Source: Solirubrobacterales bacterium (lineage in GTDB: Bacteria > Actinomycetota > Thermoleophilia > Solirubrobacterales > 70-9). From it: a DNA stretch of 64,000 nt. Positions within the stretch are counted from its first letter, which is position 1; every line of letters begins with the position of its first letter. The stretch is from assembly GCA_016712175.1 (NCBI GenBank), contig JADJRQ010000002.1, positions 1 through 64,000 of the forward strand. Reading direction: 5' to 3'. The translations under genes and the position numbers were made by a program. Under the pieces are notes generated by a model. The model made no database searches, had not been told where the DNA came from, and was given only the letters and a program-made list of their open reading frames with translations. Below, one piece after another: positions 1 to 8,144 of the stretch.

Positions 1-219
1 CTTCGTGAGGTTGCTGTGGCAATCCCCACACGACGTGTTGAAGAGCTTCTCCGTCTCAGCTCCCTGAAACTTCGGCGACGCGGTGACAGGTGGATTGGCG
101 TGATCGCGGCCGTAAGGAACCAGCTGAATCAAGAGAAACCCTGCGAAAAGAGCGCCCAGGAAGTACATCAAGCGCTTGCCCCAGGAAGCTTCTGTGATTC
201 CCGTCGTGATTTTGCTCAT
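1..219 (-). CDS. haem-binding domain protein, C-terminus beyond window edge
   Basis: The frame is open to base 1, so only the first 73 residues are seen. Translation from the ATG at 217-219 gives a single membrane segment (about residues 17-35), then an exported stretch ending in CGDCHSN at residues 64-70. CxxCH is the covalent haem c attachment motif, and this layout (one anchor followed by an early CxDCHS) is that of the small haem-binding domain family (Haem_bd). Inferred role: membrane-anchored c-type haem protein facing outside. The axial ligand and the rest of the domain lie outside the window. Confidence 0.7.
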   Translation of the reverse strand, partial: MSKITTGITEASWGKRLMYFLGALFAGFLLIQLVPYGRDHANPPVTASPKFQGAETEKLFNTSCGDCHSNLTK

Positions 220-256
220 GGCCTACCGTAGCACCATGTAACAAACGCTACTTTCT

Positions 257-1007
257 TCAACCAGCCAATCTCTCGAGTACCTCGTCGGGAATGTCGAAGT
301 TTGCGTGAACGTCATTGACGTCGTCTTGGTCCTCTATTGCTTCGAGGAGCTTAATCAGAGTTCCGGCTTTCGGATTCTTCGACTTCTACCGTGCTGGTCG
401 GCTCGACTGCCAGTCCAACCGATTCGATCTCGATCCCTTCGGCAGCAATCGCCTCTTTCACGGCGGTCAAATCGGTCGGTTCGGCCAGCACGCGCAGCTT
501 GCCTTCATCTTCGATGACGTCGCTGGCACCGGCGTCGATCGCGATGATCAGGTCGTCCTCGCTGTATTTCTCGCCGTCAACGACGACTACGCCGTGGGTC
601 TCGAACATCCAGGCGACCGATCCAGGCTCGCCGAGGTTGCCGCCGTGGCGGCTGAAGGCATGCCGGACTTCGGCCGAGGTGCGATTGCGGTTGTCGGTCA
701 ACGCTTCAACCAGAATTGCCGCGCCGCCCGGTCCGTAGCCCTCGAACTGGATGCGCTCGACAATGACGGCGTCGGCGCCCTCACCGGTACCGCGGTCGAT
801 CGCCCGTTCGATGTTCGCCTTGGGCATCGATTCGTCGCGGGCTTTCTGGATCGCTGTGGCCAGAGAGGGGTTCGCTTCGGGGTCACCCCCGCCCTCGCCC
901 GCGGCCACCGAGATCGCCTTGGCGAGCTTCGTGAAGCGCTTCCCGCGTTTCGCGTCGGCGGCGCCCTTCTTGTGCTTGATCGAAGACCACTTTGAGTGAC
1001 CAGACAT
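257..1007 (-). CDS. yebC: YebC/PmpR-family protein, frameshifted near its 3' end
   Basis: It starts with the family signature MSGHSKWSSIKHKKG and carries the conserved GYGPGG and NRNRT segments. YebC proteins act as DNA-binding regulators or as factors easing ribosome stalling on proline stretches. The continuous frame stops at 351 after 218 residues, but the usual C-terminus (LIKLLEAIEDQDDVNDV...ANFDI) continues in another frame to a TGA at 257-259. One extra base in the T triplet at 368-370 explains the shift; removing it restores about 249 residues, the normal length. It is divergent from the membrane protein at 1030, with only 22 bases between the starts. Confidence 0.93.
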
Positions 1008-1029
1008 ACTCTGATTCTATGGTGGAACG

Positions 1030-1461
1030 ATGACAACGCAGATCGAGCCAAAAAGACAGCACCGGATTGCCGCGGGTGGCGTCGCCGGAATCATGCTTCT
1101 TCTGGCCCTTTCGCTGTGGACGGTCATCCCGCTTGCCTGGCTCTGGATCGGCTCCCAGGTCGCCGCCACGCAGTTCCCGAGCATGGGTCCGTACGCGATC
1201 GTACTTTTCGGTGTAATCGTCTCGATCCTCGTCGTGGCCTGGATTCTCGGCCTCCTGAACGAGCTCTATATGAACCTCACCGGCACTCGGAGCGTCGCCC
1301 CGATCCGGATGGGCTGGATGAAAAGCCTTCGTGATTCGGAGAAAGCCCACCTGCCGCCGACGGTCCTCGAAATGACCATCGTCGGCTCGGTCATCATCGC
1401 GTTCTTCGCATTGCTGACCTGGTTCGCAACACTGGCCGGCTCACCCCTCCCGAGCGGGTAG
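1030..1461 (+). CDS. membrane protein of unknown function
   Basis: This 143-residue protein has about three hydrophobic helices (roughly residues 15-45, 55-80 and 110-138), with a polar loop rich in Arg and Lys between the second and third. I recognise no enzyme motif. It is transcribed away from yebC and converges on the pdxT region. The ATG at 1030 is the first start in an uninterrupted frame, and no other start is better supported. Nothing in the sequence assigns a function beyond an integral membrane location. Confidence 0.7.
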   Translation: MTTQIEPKRQHRIAAGGVAGIMLLLALSLWTVIPLAWLWIGSQVAATQFPSMGPYAIVLFGVIVSILVVAWILGLLNELYMNLTGTRSVAPIRMGWMKSLRDSEKAHLPPTVLEMTIVGSVIIAFFALLTWFATLAGSPLPSG

Positions 1462-1469
1462 GAAGCCGA

Positions 1470-2010
1470 CTAACTACACGTTCGTACGAACCACCCGTGG
1501 ATGCGATCATCGTCGGTCAGTTCGGGATGGAATGAGATGGCGGTGACCGTTCCTTCCCTGACCGCTACCGGATGATCCCGGACCGTAGCCAGCACCTCCA
1601 CGCCTTCACCGGTTGACTCGACCCAAGGCGCCCGGATGAAGATTGCCCGGACGGGTCCATCGGCAACCTGATCGATCTCGATGTCGTCCTCGAAGCTCGA
1701 GAGCTGGCGTCCGAAGGCATTGCGCTTCGTCGTGATGTCGATCAGGCCGAGGTGATCGCGATCGGCGACGATCATCCCGGCGCAGGTTCGAGATCGGCAC
1801 CCCTCTTCGCTGAAGATTCCGGCGATCGGCCCAGCGGGCCGGCCGCTTCGATGCCACAGTGATCGTGGTGCTCTCACCGCCCGGCAGGATCAGGCCGTCA
1901 GCCGTTCGAAATCTTCAGGTGTCCGCACTTCGACTACCTCCACACCGACCGAAGGCGTTGCTTCTCATCCTCTCGAATCCGCCCTGGACCGCCGGGACAC
2001 CGATCTTCAC
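1470..2010 (-). pseudogene. pdxT: pdxT, glutaminase subunit of PLP synthase, multiply frameshifted
   Basis: PdxT hydrolyses glutamine and passes ammonia to PdxS for pyridoxal 5'-phosphate synthesis. Family pieces are present in order but in different frames: the start KIGVPAVQGGFE (GTG at 2008-2010), VEVVEVRTPEDFERL, GLILPGGESTTIT, then TCAGMIVADRDHLGLID with the nucleophilic Cys, and a terminal SFHPELTDD with the catalytic His and Glu. At least three frame changes fall between about 1790 and 1965. The last 100 residues are intact in one frame. It is either a decayed gene or a badly called stretch; the intact ends and conserved catalytic residues make consensus error plausible. Confidence 0.8.
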
Positions 2011-2040
2011 CGGCGAGTCGCCGGGATCTCGGGAGAACCA

Positions 2041-2922
2041 CCAGCCGCGGCTGGCAAGCCAACCGTCGTCGCCGAGCGTCGACATCTCGATGCCGGGCAT
2101 CGCGTCGCCGAGGAGTTCGGACGCAGCCGCGACCCGCTCAGGATCGTTGAAGTGCGTCGTCGCTTCGACGATCGCCTTCGCCCGGCGTTCGGGGTCGTCG
2201 CTCTTGAAGATGCCGGAGCCGACGAAGTTGCCTTCGGCTCCCAGCTGCATCATCAGGGCGGCGTCAGCGGGGGTAGCGATGCCACCGGCGCAGAAGAGCG
2301 GGACCGGCAGCCAGCCCCTGGTCGCGATGTCGCGAACCAGTTCGAGCGGTGCCTGAAGGTTCTTGGCTGCCGTCGGCAACTCGATCGAGCTGAGCGTTCC
2401 GAGATGGCGGATGCCAGAGGTGATCTCACGCATGTGGCGAACCGCTTCGACGATGTTGCCGGTTCCGGCCTCACCCTTCGAGCGGATCATCGCGGCGCCT
2501 TCACCGATCCGGCGGAGCGCTTCACCGAGGTTGGTGGCACCACAGACGAAAGGAGCTTTGAATTCGAATTTGTCGACGTGGTTGAACTCGTCAGCCGGTG
2601 TCAGGACCTCGGACTCGTCGATGAAATCGATGTTGAGCGACTCGAGGACCTGGGCCTCGGCGATGTGGCCGATACGCACTTTGGCCATGACCGGAATTGA
2701 AACTGAAGCCTGGATGTCCTTGATCATTCGCGGGTTGGACATGCGGGCGACTCCGCCATCACGGCGGATATCGGAAGGAACGCGTTCCAGCGCCATTACG
2801 GCGCAGGCGCCGGCATCTTCTGCGATCTTCGCCTCTTCGGCATCGACCACGTCCATGATCACACCGCCCTTGAGCATCTCTGCCAGGCCGGTCTTGACTC
2901 GGAATGTCGCTTCTTCTGCCAT
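2041..2922 (-). CDS. pdxS: pyridoxal 5'-phosphate synthase lyase subunit PdxS
   Basis: PdxS condenses ribose 5-phosphate, glyceraldehyde 3-phosphate and ammonia to PLP. The (beta/alpha)8 protein is full length (294 residues to the usual ending LASRGW). Both catalytic lysines are visible, in PVMAKVRIGH and in IRSKGEAGTGN, as is the CAGGIATPADAA phosphate-binding region. The expected stop after RGW is read as TGG (2038-2040), so the frame runs on through the start of pdxT to 1915 and makes an artificial fusion. A single base change from TGA would account for this. PdxT is the natural downstream partner. Confidence 0.96.
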
Positions 2923-3013
2923 CGCCCATCAGCATAAAGAGTCATGAAGGCCGGGGTTCTGGACGATGTGCCAAAAATCCCGAGGTAGGCCGGACGGAAC
3001 GTGCCCGGCGGCC

Positions 3014-3868
3014 CTACTTCAGCTTGTAGGCGCGAATACGATCGCGGTGTGCGTCTTCGTCACGGGAATAGACCCCGTGGGCAAGCGCGTGGACCAGAGC
3101 CATCAAGGCAGTGTTTGAGCGCAGGAAAGACGGGCTGTTCGACGAGTAGTAGAGGCTCATGTCGGCTTTCTTCACGTCGTCAGACAGTGTTGCGTCGGCG
3201 ATCGCGAGCGTGCGGGCCTCACGGTGCTCTGCGAGCTTCATGGCGCGGGCCAGCAAGGGGTGCGAGCGGCCGGCAGAAAGCGTGATGAGCAGCGTTTCGG
3301 GGTCGATGCGACCCAGGCGCTGAAGTGAAGGACCGGCAGTCGAAGTGACGATTTCGGCGCGAATATCGAGAAGGCTGAGCGTGTGTCGCAGGTAGCTGGC
3401 GAAAAAAGCCATCTGGTCAGTGCCAACGATGACGACCTGGTTCGCGGCGGCGAGTGCGGCCACGGCTCCGTCGATCTGCTCCTGGTCGAGCTTCCTCGCC
3501 GTTTCTTCAAGGTTGGCGTGGTCGGTGCCGAGCGAAGCCTCGAACTCGGAATGATCGAACGAGAAGAGCATCCGGCCACCGACCGACTCGTTGCCGCCGC
3601 CAACTGTGGCGCGGTATTCCTCGATCGCCGAGCTCTGGAGCTCGGGGTAGCCCTCGAAGCCGAGTGCCTGCGAGAACCGGACTACCGTCGATGACGATGT
3701 GCCGGCCCGGCGGGCCAGTTCTTCGGCGGTCAGGAATGCGGCTTCGTCGAGGTGGTCGACGATGTACCGGGCCACATCCTTCTGGGAACGGGAAAATTCG
3801 TCGATCCTGTCCTGGATGTAAGTTGACAGGGTCTTGGTATCGGCGGTCACTGTGCTCACGCCGTCCAT
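3014..3868 (-). CDS. MurR/RpiR-family transcriptional regulator
   Basis: The first 80 residues form the RpiR-type helix-turn-helix (SQKDVARYIVDHLDEAAFLT, then AEELARRAGTSSSTVVRFSQALGF). Residues about 125-260 form a SIS sugar-isomerase fold that senses phosphosugars (VVIVGTDQMAFFASYL, TLLITLSAGRSHPLLARA). Such regulators usually control sugar or amino-sugar catabolism. No sugar gene lies beside it here, so its target is unknown. It stands alone between pdxS and a divergent small gene. A G-rich Shine-Dalgarno stretch precedes the ATG at 3868. Confidence 0.9.
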   Translation of the reverse strand: MDGVSTVTADTKTLSTYIQDRIDEFSRSQKDVARYIVDHLDEAAFLTAEELARRAGTSSSTVVRFSQALGFEGYPELQSSAIEEYRATVGGGNESVGGRMLFSFDHSEFEASLGTDHANLEETARKLDQEQIDGAVAALAAANQVVIVGTDQMAFFASYLRHTLSLLDIRAEIVTSTAGPSLQRLGRIDPETLLITLSAGRSHPLLARAMKLAEHREARTLAIADATLSDDVKKADMSLYYSSNSPSFLRSNTALMALVHALAHGVYSRDEDAHRDRIRAYKLK

Positions 3869-3897
3869 TTCGCCCCCCCACCTCGTTTCCCTTCTAA

Positions 3898-4248
3898 GTG
3901 CAGGGTTTTATGAATTCCTTCTCCGGATTGCCAAATCGCCGCCAGAGCCTCACCGGTCACACCGAAGACGGTGACGAGATCTGGATCATCCGGTCGATTT
4001 CGCAGAAGTTCTACAGGTGCCAGGGGTGCTACGACTCGATCGAAGTAGGAGACGAACACGTCGTTGTCCAGTACATCGGCCGGATCGGCGGCACCGAACA
4101 TTCGCACTGGCACCGGCGCTGCGCGGAGGAGATCCTCTTCAACCAGACCCGCGGCCTGAGAACCGTCCAGGCGAACGAGTCGAGCCGCGACAAGCTACAG
4201 GCCCGCGGCCGGCGCCCCTCGGGCAAGAGGCGCCGTCCCCGGAACTGA
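3898..4248 (+). CDS. small conserved actinobacterial zinc-site protein
   Basis: It has 116 residues from GTG 3898, or 112 from the internal ATG at 3910; the start is undecided. The core reads YRCQGCYDSIEVGDEHVVV, then HSHWHRRC, so C-x2-C followed by H-W-H-x3-C looks like one zinc site. The C-terminus is strongly basic (GRRPSGKRRRPRN). I know this pattern from small actinobacterial proteins often labelled ATP/GTP-binding, a label without clear support. Divergent from the RpiR regulator. A nucleic-acid-binding role would fit the zinc site and basic tail, but is inference. Confidence 0.7.
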   Translation: MQGFMNSFSGLPNRRQSLTGHTEDGDEIWIIRSISQKFYRCQGCYDSIEVGDEHVVVQYIGRIGGTEHSHWHRRCAEEILFNQTRGLRTVQANESSRDKLQARGRRPSGKRRRPRN

Positions 4249-4254
4249 ATTAGG

Positions 4255-4396
4255 GAACCGGCGGTAAAAGCGTCTGGCTCCCGAGAACCGGCACGAAATC
4301 GCCAGGCCCCGAGGATCGGCAGTGAAATTGCCCGGTTCCCGAGGGTTGGCCGGAAAAATCCCGCTCTTCCAGTTCTGGCAACGAAATTGCCTACCC
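4255..4396. repeat. five degenerate tandem units of 28-30 bases with hairpin potential
   Basis: Units start near 4255, 4283, 4311, 4341 and 4371. They share a core like GAGnnCGGCAnGAAATyGCC followed by CCC. In several units GGC and GCC flank the A-rich centre, so each unit can form a small hairpin. The copies have diverged and there are no unique spacers. They fill the space between the zinc-site protein and the 3' end of ycnI. Confidence 0.6.
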
Positions 4397-4415
4397 GGTA
4401 GGCAATTTCGTTGCC
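4377..4415. terminator. perfect 19-bp inverted repeat, likely bidirectional terminator
   Basis: GGCAACGAAATTGCCTACC (4377-4395) is followed after a single C by its exact reverse complement (4397-4415). Folding needs a few central pairs to open as a loop. It lies between two convergent genes (4248 and 4429), where a shared terminator would be expected, but no T-run follows. Its left arm is also the last unit of the tandem repeats. Confidence 0.55.
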
Positions 4416-4428
4416 GGTGTTGCGTTAA

Positions 4429-5102
4429 TCAGTCCTTTGAGCTGCGCCCGAACCCAGTAGAGACCCCGCCGATAATGCCGATCGCGGCCAAAGGCGACCA
4501 TCGCGATGATCCCCGTCGGCCAGTCCTTCGTCCTCATCGACGGAATCGGGTACGTCATTCGTTGCGGCCTGCTCGCCGTTCGTCTCGGAGGGCTGGCCAT
4601 CGCCTGCGCCTGTGGACGAGGCGACAGGAACCTTGACGGTCGAAGTCAGCGTTACGACGGGAGCCGGAGTCTCGGGCTCGGGTGCGCCTTCCGGCACCAC
4701 CTGGAGCCACGGGGTCGACTTTCCACCCTCACAACCCTGGATCAGCTTCAGCGGGATTCCGGAGTTCTTCTTTCCGTAGAACTTCGCGGTGAACGGCAAT
4801 TTCTGGACCCGATGGTCCGGCAACGGACCCCCGGTCCACTTCATCCGGCCCGGGGTGCTCGTGGCCTTCCAGCCCCGGACTGACTTGGCAGCCGCGTCCC
4901 GGACCGAGTCCGGGACCTTCACGGTGATCGACGTAGTCGCTGCGCCGTCGCAGCCATGCGGGATCACGAAATTGAAGCTTGCCGTCTTGCCCGCGGGCGC
5001 GTCGGCCGGCTCGACTTCGATGTGGGCCGCGGCCACGCCGGGAAACGCAAGAGCCGAGATCACACCAAGTGCAATCGCTGATTTCAGTTTTATGATTCTC
5101 AA
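4429..5102 (-). CDS. ycnI: YcnI-like copper-binding exported protein (DUF1775)
   Basis: Begins at TTG 5102 with an AAAGGAAC ribosome site. A signal peptide ends at AAA before His27, which becomes the mature N-terminus and is the copper ligand in YcnI proteins. The DUF1775 domain follows (about residues 27-145, with CDGAATTSITVKVPDS and WKATSTPGRMKWTGG), then a Pro/Thr/Ser linker. The continuous frame ends at 4425, but the expected membrane anchor and basic tail (GAAIGIIGG then STGFGRSSKD) are read in other frames to a TGA at 4429-4431, implying two indels near 4490 and 4540. Lies 122 bases downstream of the CopC-CopD gene. Likely takes or holds copper outside the membrane. Confidence 0.85.
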
Positions 5103-5223
5103 TTTGTTCCTTTCGGATGGCCAAATCGGCCGATTTGATGGAAAACGCTTGCTCTAGTGCGACCGGACCGTGGCGGTCCCCCGCCGGCCGGCGGGGCGAT
5201 GGCGATCAGGAAGGCGGTGGCAG

Positions 5224-6972
5224 TCATTTGACGGGCACCTCGAATTCAGCGATCTCGTCCTCGAAACGGGAGAATCGAACGGCTGCCTCTGCACGCCATT
5301 TGCCCTTTACTGCCAGTTCGGCCGCGGGGGCGACGTAGTGACCCGGACCGGACTTCCGAACGTCAGCTTCGATCGAAGCGATGTCCGAGTCCGGCAGTGA
5401 AAAAGAGAGGCCCAGGGAGCGGATGTTGACCGGCGCCCCCGTCTCGTTGTCGAAGAGATAGATGTGAACTTCGTTGTTGCCGACCTTCGCCGGATCGACT
5501 GTGTACTCGAGCAGATCCGCTCCGACTTCCATCGATCCACTGACCGGTCCTGCACCTTCCGTAGTCGGCGGCGGATAGCTCACCAGAGCCGCGGTCACAG
5601 CGAGCACGACGGTGACCAGCACGACCTCGATCCGCAGGTTGTTCCGGATCCGCACGCCGGGCCCGCCTGGTGCCTCCTTCCGGTCGCGGCGTTCGACCAG
5701 CGCCGGGATGATCCGTCGTCGGTTCTTCGCACCGAGACCAACCAGGGCCAGGAAGAGCACGATCTTGATCAGGACCGCCCGGCCGAACGCGGTGTCGAGG
5801 AATGCCGTCAGCGAATTCACTTCAACGATCGACTGGATGGTGCCGGTCGCGGCGATCACGATCACGCAGACCAGGGCGATGGTTGAGAACCGCAAGAGGA
5901 AGTCAGTGAGGGTCGAGGTGCGGTCCTCCCCGCTGGTCAATCCCCGGGTCGTGACCGGCAGCAGGAAGATCAGCGCGGCCAGCCCTCCGGCCCAGACCGA
6001 CATCGCCGCCACGTGAAGCACGTCGGAAGGGAACAGGAGCCAGACGGGACTCTGGGTTGACGCGTGCCCGGCGAGGCCGGGCGAGATGATCAGGAAGGCC
6101 GCGGTGATGATCGAGAAAAGGATCGTCGGTGCGTAGCGACGGGCATCGGGCAAAGCCAGGCGGGTGGCCAGCACCACCAAGGGGATCAGGCAGACCCAGG
6201 AGAGGAGGCGCAAGACCATGACCATGCCGAATCTCGTGTCGACGACTTCGCGGAAGACATCCGGCTTGAAGGCGGACCAGAAATCCGTCCCGGCGGCGAT
6301 CGCACCCTGAAACGGGATCGCAAAGATGGTTGCGAGGAAGCCCGCGGCCACGCTGATCCCGAGGACCAGCCGGAGCCGGCGACCGGTGTCGACAGCACGC
6401 GGACCAAGCGACTCCTCCCGACCGGACAGGATTGGCATCCAGAGCAGGACGAGGAAAGCGAGGGAACCGACCGCCAGGGCAATTGCCAGGAACCCGATCC
6501 AGCGGTCGAACCAGAACGCAACGCCGGTGACCGGCCCGCTGTCGCTTTCGGCGATCAACTCCGAGATCGTTTTGCCGGAAACCCCGCCGGCCTTGCCGAC
6601 GGTGAAGACCAGGCCACCGGAGACCGGATGGGCGTCGGCGGAAACGGCCCGGTAGGTGGCGGTATAGGTACCGTCCGCCAGATCGCCCGGAAGGGCCACG
6701 CCGATCCCGTTGTCGCGGTCATCGGGCCGGAACACGTCGCCGGACTGGACCTGTTCCCCTTCGACGTCGAACACCCGGAGCGCGCCAAAACTGGCTTCGA
6801 CTGGCTCGTTGAACTCGAAAGTGACCTTTGCCGGCGCGTGCTGGAGTACCTGGCCGCGGGTCGGGCTCGAGGACTCGAGTACGGCGTGGGCCGAAGCCGA
6901 CCCAGGCAGGGCCAGGATCACGATCAAGGCCGCAATGAGCGGCAGGATAAATTGGAGGCGCGCCGGTTTCAC
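5224..6972 (-). CDS. CopC-CopD fusion with C-terminal YtkA-like domain (YcnJ type)
   Basis: 582 residues. After the signal peptide, His29 of AHAVLESSSP opens a CopC beta-barrel (to about residue 125; second His in DAHPVSGG) of the copper-binding kind. About eight membrane helices of a CopD domain follow (residues 150-470), then an exposed C-terminal beta domain (about 490-582) like YtkA/FixH. This architecture matches the Bacillus copper-uptake protein YcnJ. Start ATG overlaps the stop of the upstream His-rich gene by 4 bases, so the two are translationally coupled. With ycnI downstream this forms a copper acquisition operon; direction of transport is inferred from the family. Confidence 0.9.
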   Translation of the reverse strand: MKPARLQFILPLIAALIVILALPGSASAHAVLESSSPTRGQVLQHAPAKVTFEFNEPVEASFGALRVFDVEGEQVQSGDVFRPDDRDNGIGVALPGDLADGTYTATYRAVSADAHPVSGGLVFTVGKAGGVSGKTISELIAESDSGPVTGVAFWFDRWIGFLAIALAVGSLAFLVLLWMPILSGREESLGPRAVDTGRRLRLVLGISVAAGFLATIFAIPFQGAIAAGTDFWSAFKPDVFREVVDTRFGMVMVLRLLSWVCLIPLVVLATRLALPDARRYAPTILFSIITAAFLIISPGLAGHASTQSPVWLLFPSDVLHVAAMSVWAGGLAALIFLLPVTTRGLTSGEDRTSTLTDFLLRFSTIALVCVIVIAATGTIQSIVEVNSLTAFLDTAFGRAVLIKIVLFLALVGLGAKNRRRIIPALVERRDRKEAPGGPGVRIRNNLRIEVVLVTVVLAVTAALVSYPPPTTEGAGPVSGSMEVGADLLEYTVDPAKVGNNEVHIYLFDNETGAPVNIRSLGLSFSLPDSDIASIEADVRKSGPGHYVAPAAELAVKGKWRAEAAVRFSRFEDEIAEFEVPVK

Positions 6973-7670
6973 CAGGCTTCGGCTGGCCCCTTGTCATCTT
7001 CGGGTCCTGCTTCTCCGGAATCGTTGCCATCTTCTTCATCCCGGCGACGCCGGATGATCGAGACCCCGATCAGGCCGATAACGATCAGAACCACGAGTGC
7101 GATTAGTGGTGCGATCGAGAATCCCGACTGGTCGCCCACCCAGGTCAGGGTGCCATTGATCTTGACCGGCTTGCCACCGACGGTCGCGGGGATCGAATAG
7201 TCAAAGATCTTCGTCTCGGCCGACTCGTCCTTGACCTGTGGAGGGGTGTTCAGTCCCATGTAGTGGGACCGGTGGTCGTGCCAGGAAAACAGACCCGTGT
7301 CGTCGACTTCTTTCCACTCAGGCGCCGCCTTCGCGTCGGCCTTTTTCGGCACCGTGACATTCGCGAAGCGATCTTCGTTGAGGTAGTACGCAGGTGAATT
7401 CAGGTTCACTTCGACCGTGCCGTCCGGGCTAGTTCGGACGTACGGCTCGCCGTCATAGCCCTTGATGACCACCTCCTTGCCGGTCCGGTTGACGATCTGG
7501 ACGTTGTCGTCGAAGTTCTCGATCTGGACCTTGAGGCCGTCGCCGGCCGCCGCCGGAGTGATCGACGTTATTTCTGATCTGAAGTTGGGGTTGCCCTGAT
7601 GGGCGATGGCGGACGACGGTACGACCACAAGTAGGACGAGCACGGTGATTGTGCCGATGAGACGCTTCAT
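6969..7670 (-). CDS. exported, membrane-anchored protein with WHDHRSHYM motif
   Basis: 233 residues: signal peptide (1-23), an exported beta-rich region, one membrane helix (about 187-207) and an acidic cytosolic tail. Residues 129-138 read SWHDHRSHYM, three His and a Met in eight positions, suited to binding copper. Mature N-terminus begins near AHQGNP, also with a His. Start is supported by AGGAG seven bases before ATG. It is coupled (4-base overlap) to the CopC-CopD gene. I do not recognise a named family; a copper-delivery or copper-sensing role is inferred from context and motif. Confidence 0.8.
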   Translation of the reverse strand: MKRLIGTITVLVLLVVVPSSAIAHQGNPNFRSEITSITPAAAGDGLKVQIENFDDNVQIVNRTGKEVVIKGYDGEPYVRTSPDGTVEVNLNSPAYYLNEDRFANVTVPKKADAKAAPEWKEVDDTGLFSWHDHRSHYMGLNTPPQVKDESAETKIFDYSIPATVGGKPVKINGTLTWVGDQSGFSIAPLIALVVLIVIGLIGVSIIRRRRDEEDGNDSGEAGPEDDKGPAEAW

Positions 7671-7747
7671 TGTTTGACTCCTGAATCCCGGGTGACGCGG
7701 ACACGGACAACTTCACCGGCCAGACGCCCAAAGGCGATTCGACCGGT

Positions 7748-8065
7748 TCAGACAGCCGCAGCCGGCGGAGCCCGGCCGGCGAGATTCGAAGCGATCAAAC
7801 GCGAACCGAGAATCGAATCCCGGGCAGTTTCAAACCGGGAGGGAAACGCCACGCTGCGTCCCCTTCTGCCCGGACGAACCGTTCGAGCCAGCCGAACCAC
7901 TATCTCTTCGCCGATGTACCGGCCGAGTGCCAGTGGTGCGGCCAGAAGGAATACCGGTGCCGTGAAGAGCAGGACCTCGGGAGATCCGATCAACGCGAGG
8001 AAGAATGCCCAAGCAACGGCAACAAGGACCAGTCCCGCCGTGCGGCTGTTGAAAGTCGGATTCAC
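7748..8065 (-). CDS. small membrane protein upstream of copper genes
   Basis: 105 residues with two adjacent hydrophobic helices (about 10-30 and 33-55), then a basic cytosolic tail ending in an Ala/Pro run. First gene of the apparent minus-strand copper operon, 77 bases before the His-rich protein and divergent from the DsbA-like gene. No motif allows a function. The tail may be misread, since indels are common here, so the exact C-terminus is unsure. Confidence 0.55.
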   Translation of the reverse strand: MNPTFNSRTAGLVLVAVAWAFFLALIGSPEVLLFTAPVFLLAAPLALGRYIGEEIVVRLARTVRPGRRGRSVAFPSRFETARDSILGSRLIASNLAGRAPPAAAV

Positions 8066-8144
8066 AGGTGCAAGTGTAGCTGGCCCGGCCGGGTCGGCCT
8101 CTCACTATTCTGGTTGGTCCCTCTTTCAGTCAGGAGCCACCCGA

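Noticed and set aside
4255..4396. Possible CRISPR array
   Set aside because: Units follow each other without unique spacers, are diverged, and no cas gene is near.
6064..7200. Plus-strand 378-codon open frame opposite the CopC-CopD gene
   Set aside because: Antisense shadow: Arg/Gly/Asp-rich, no ribosome site, and the minus-strand gene is well supported.
7674..8144. N-terminal extension of the DsbA-like gene to 7674
   Set aside because: The extra 157 codons are Arg/Thr-rich, overlap the divergent copper genes and lack a ribosome site; ATG 8145 has a good one.
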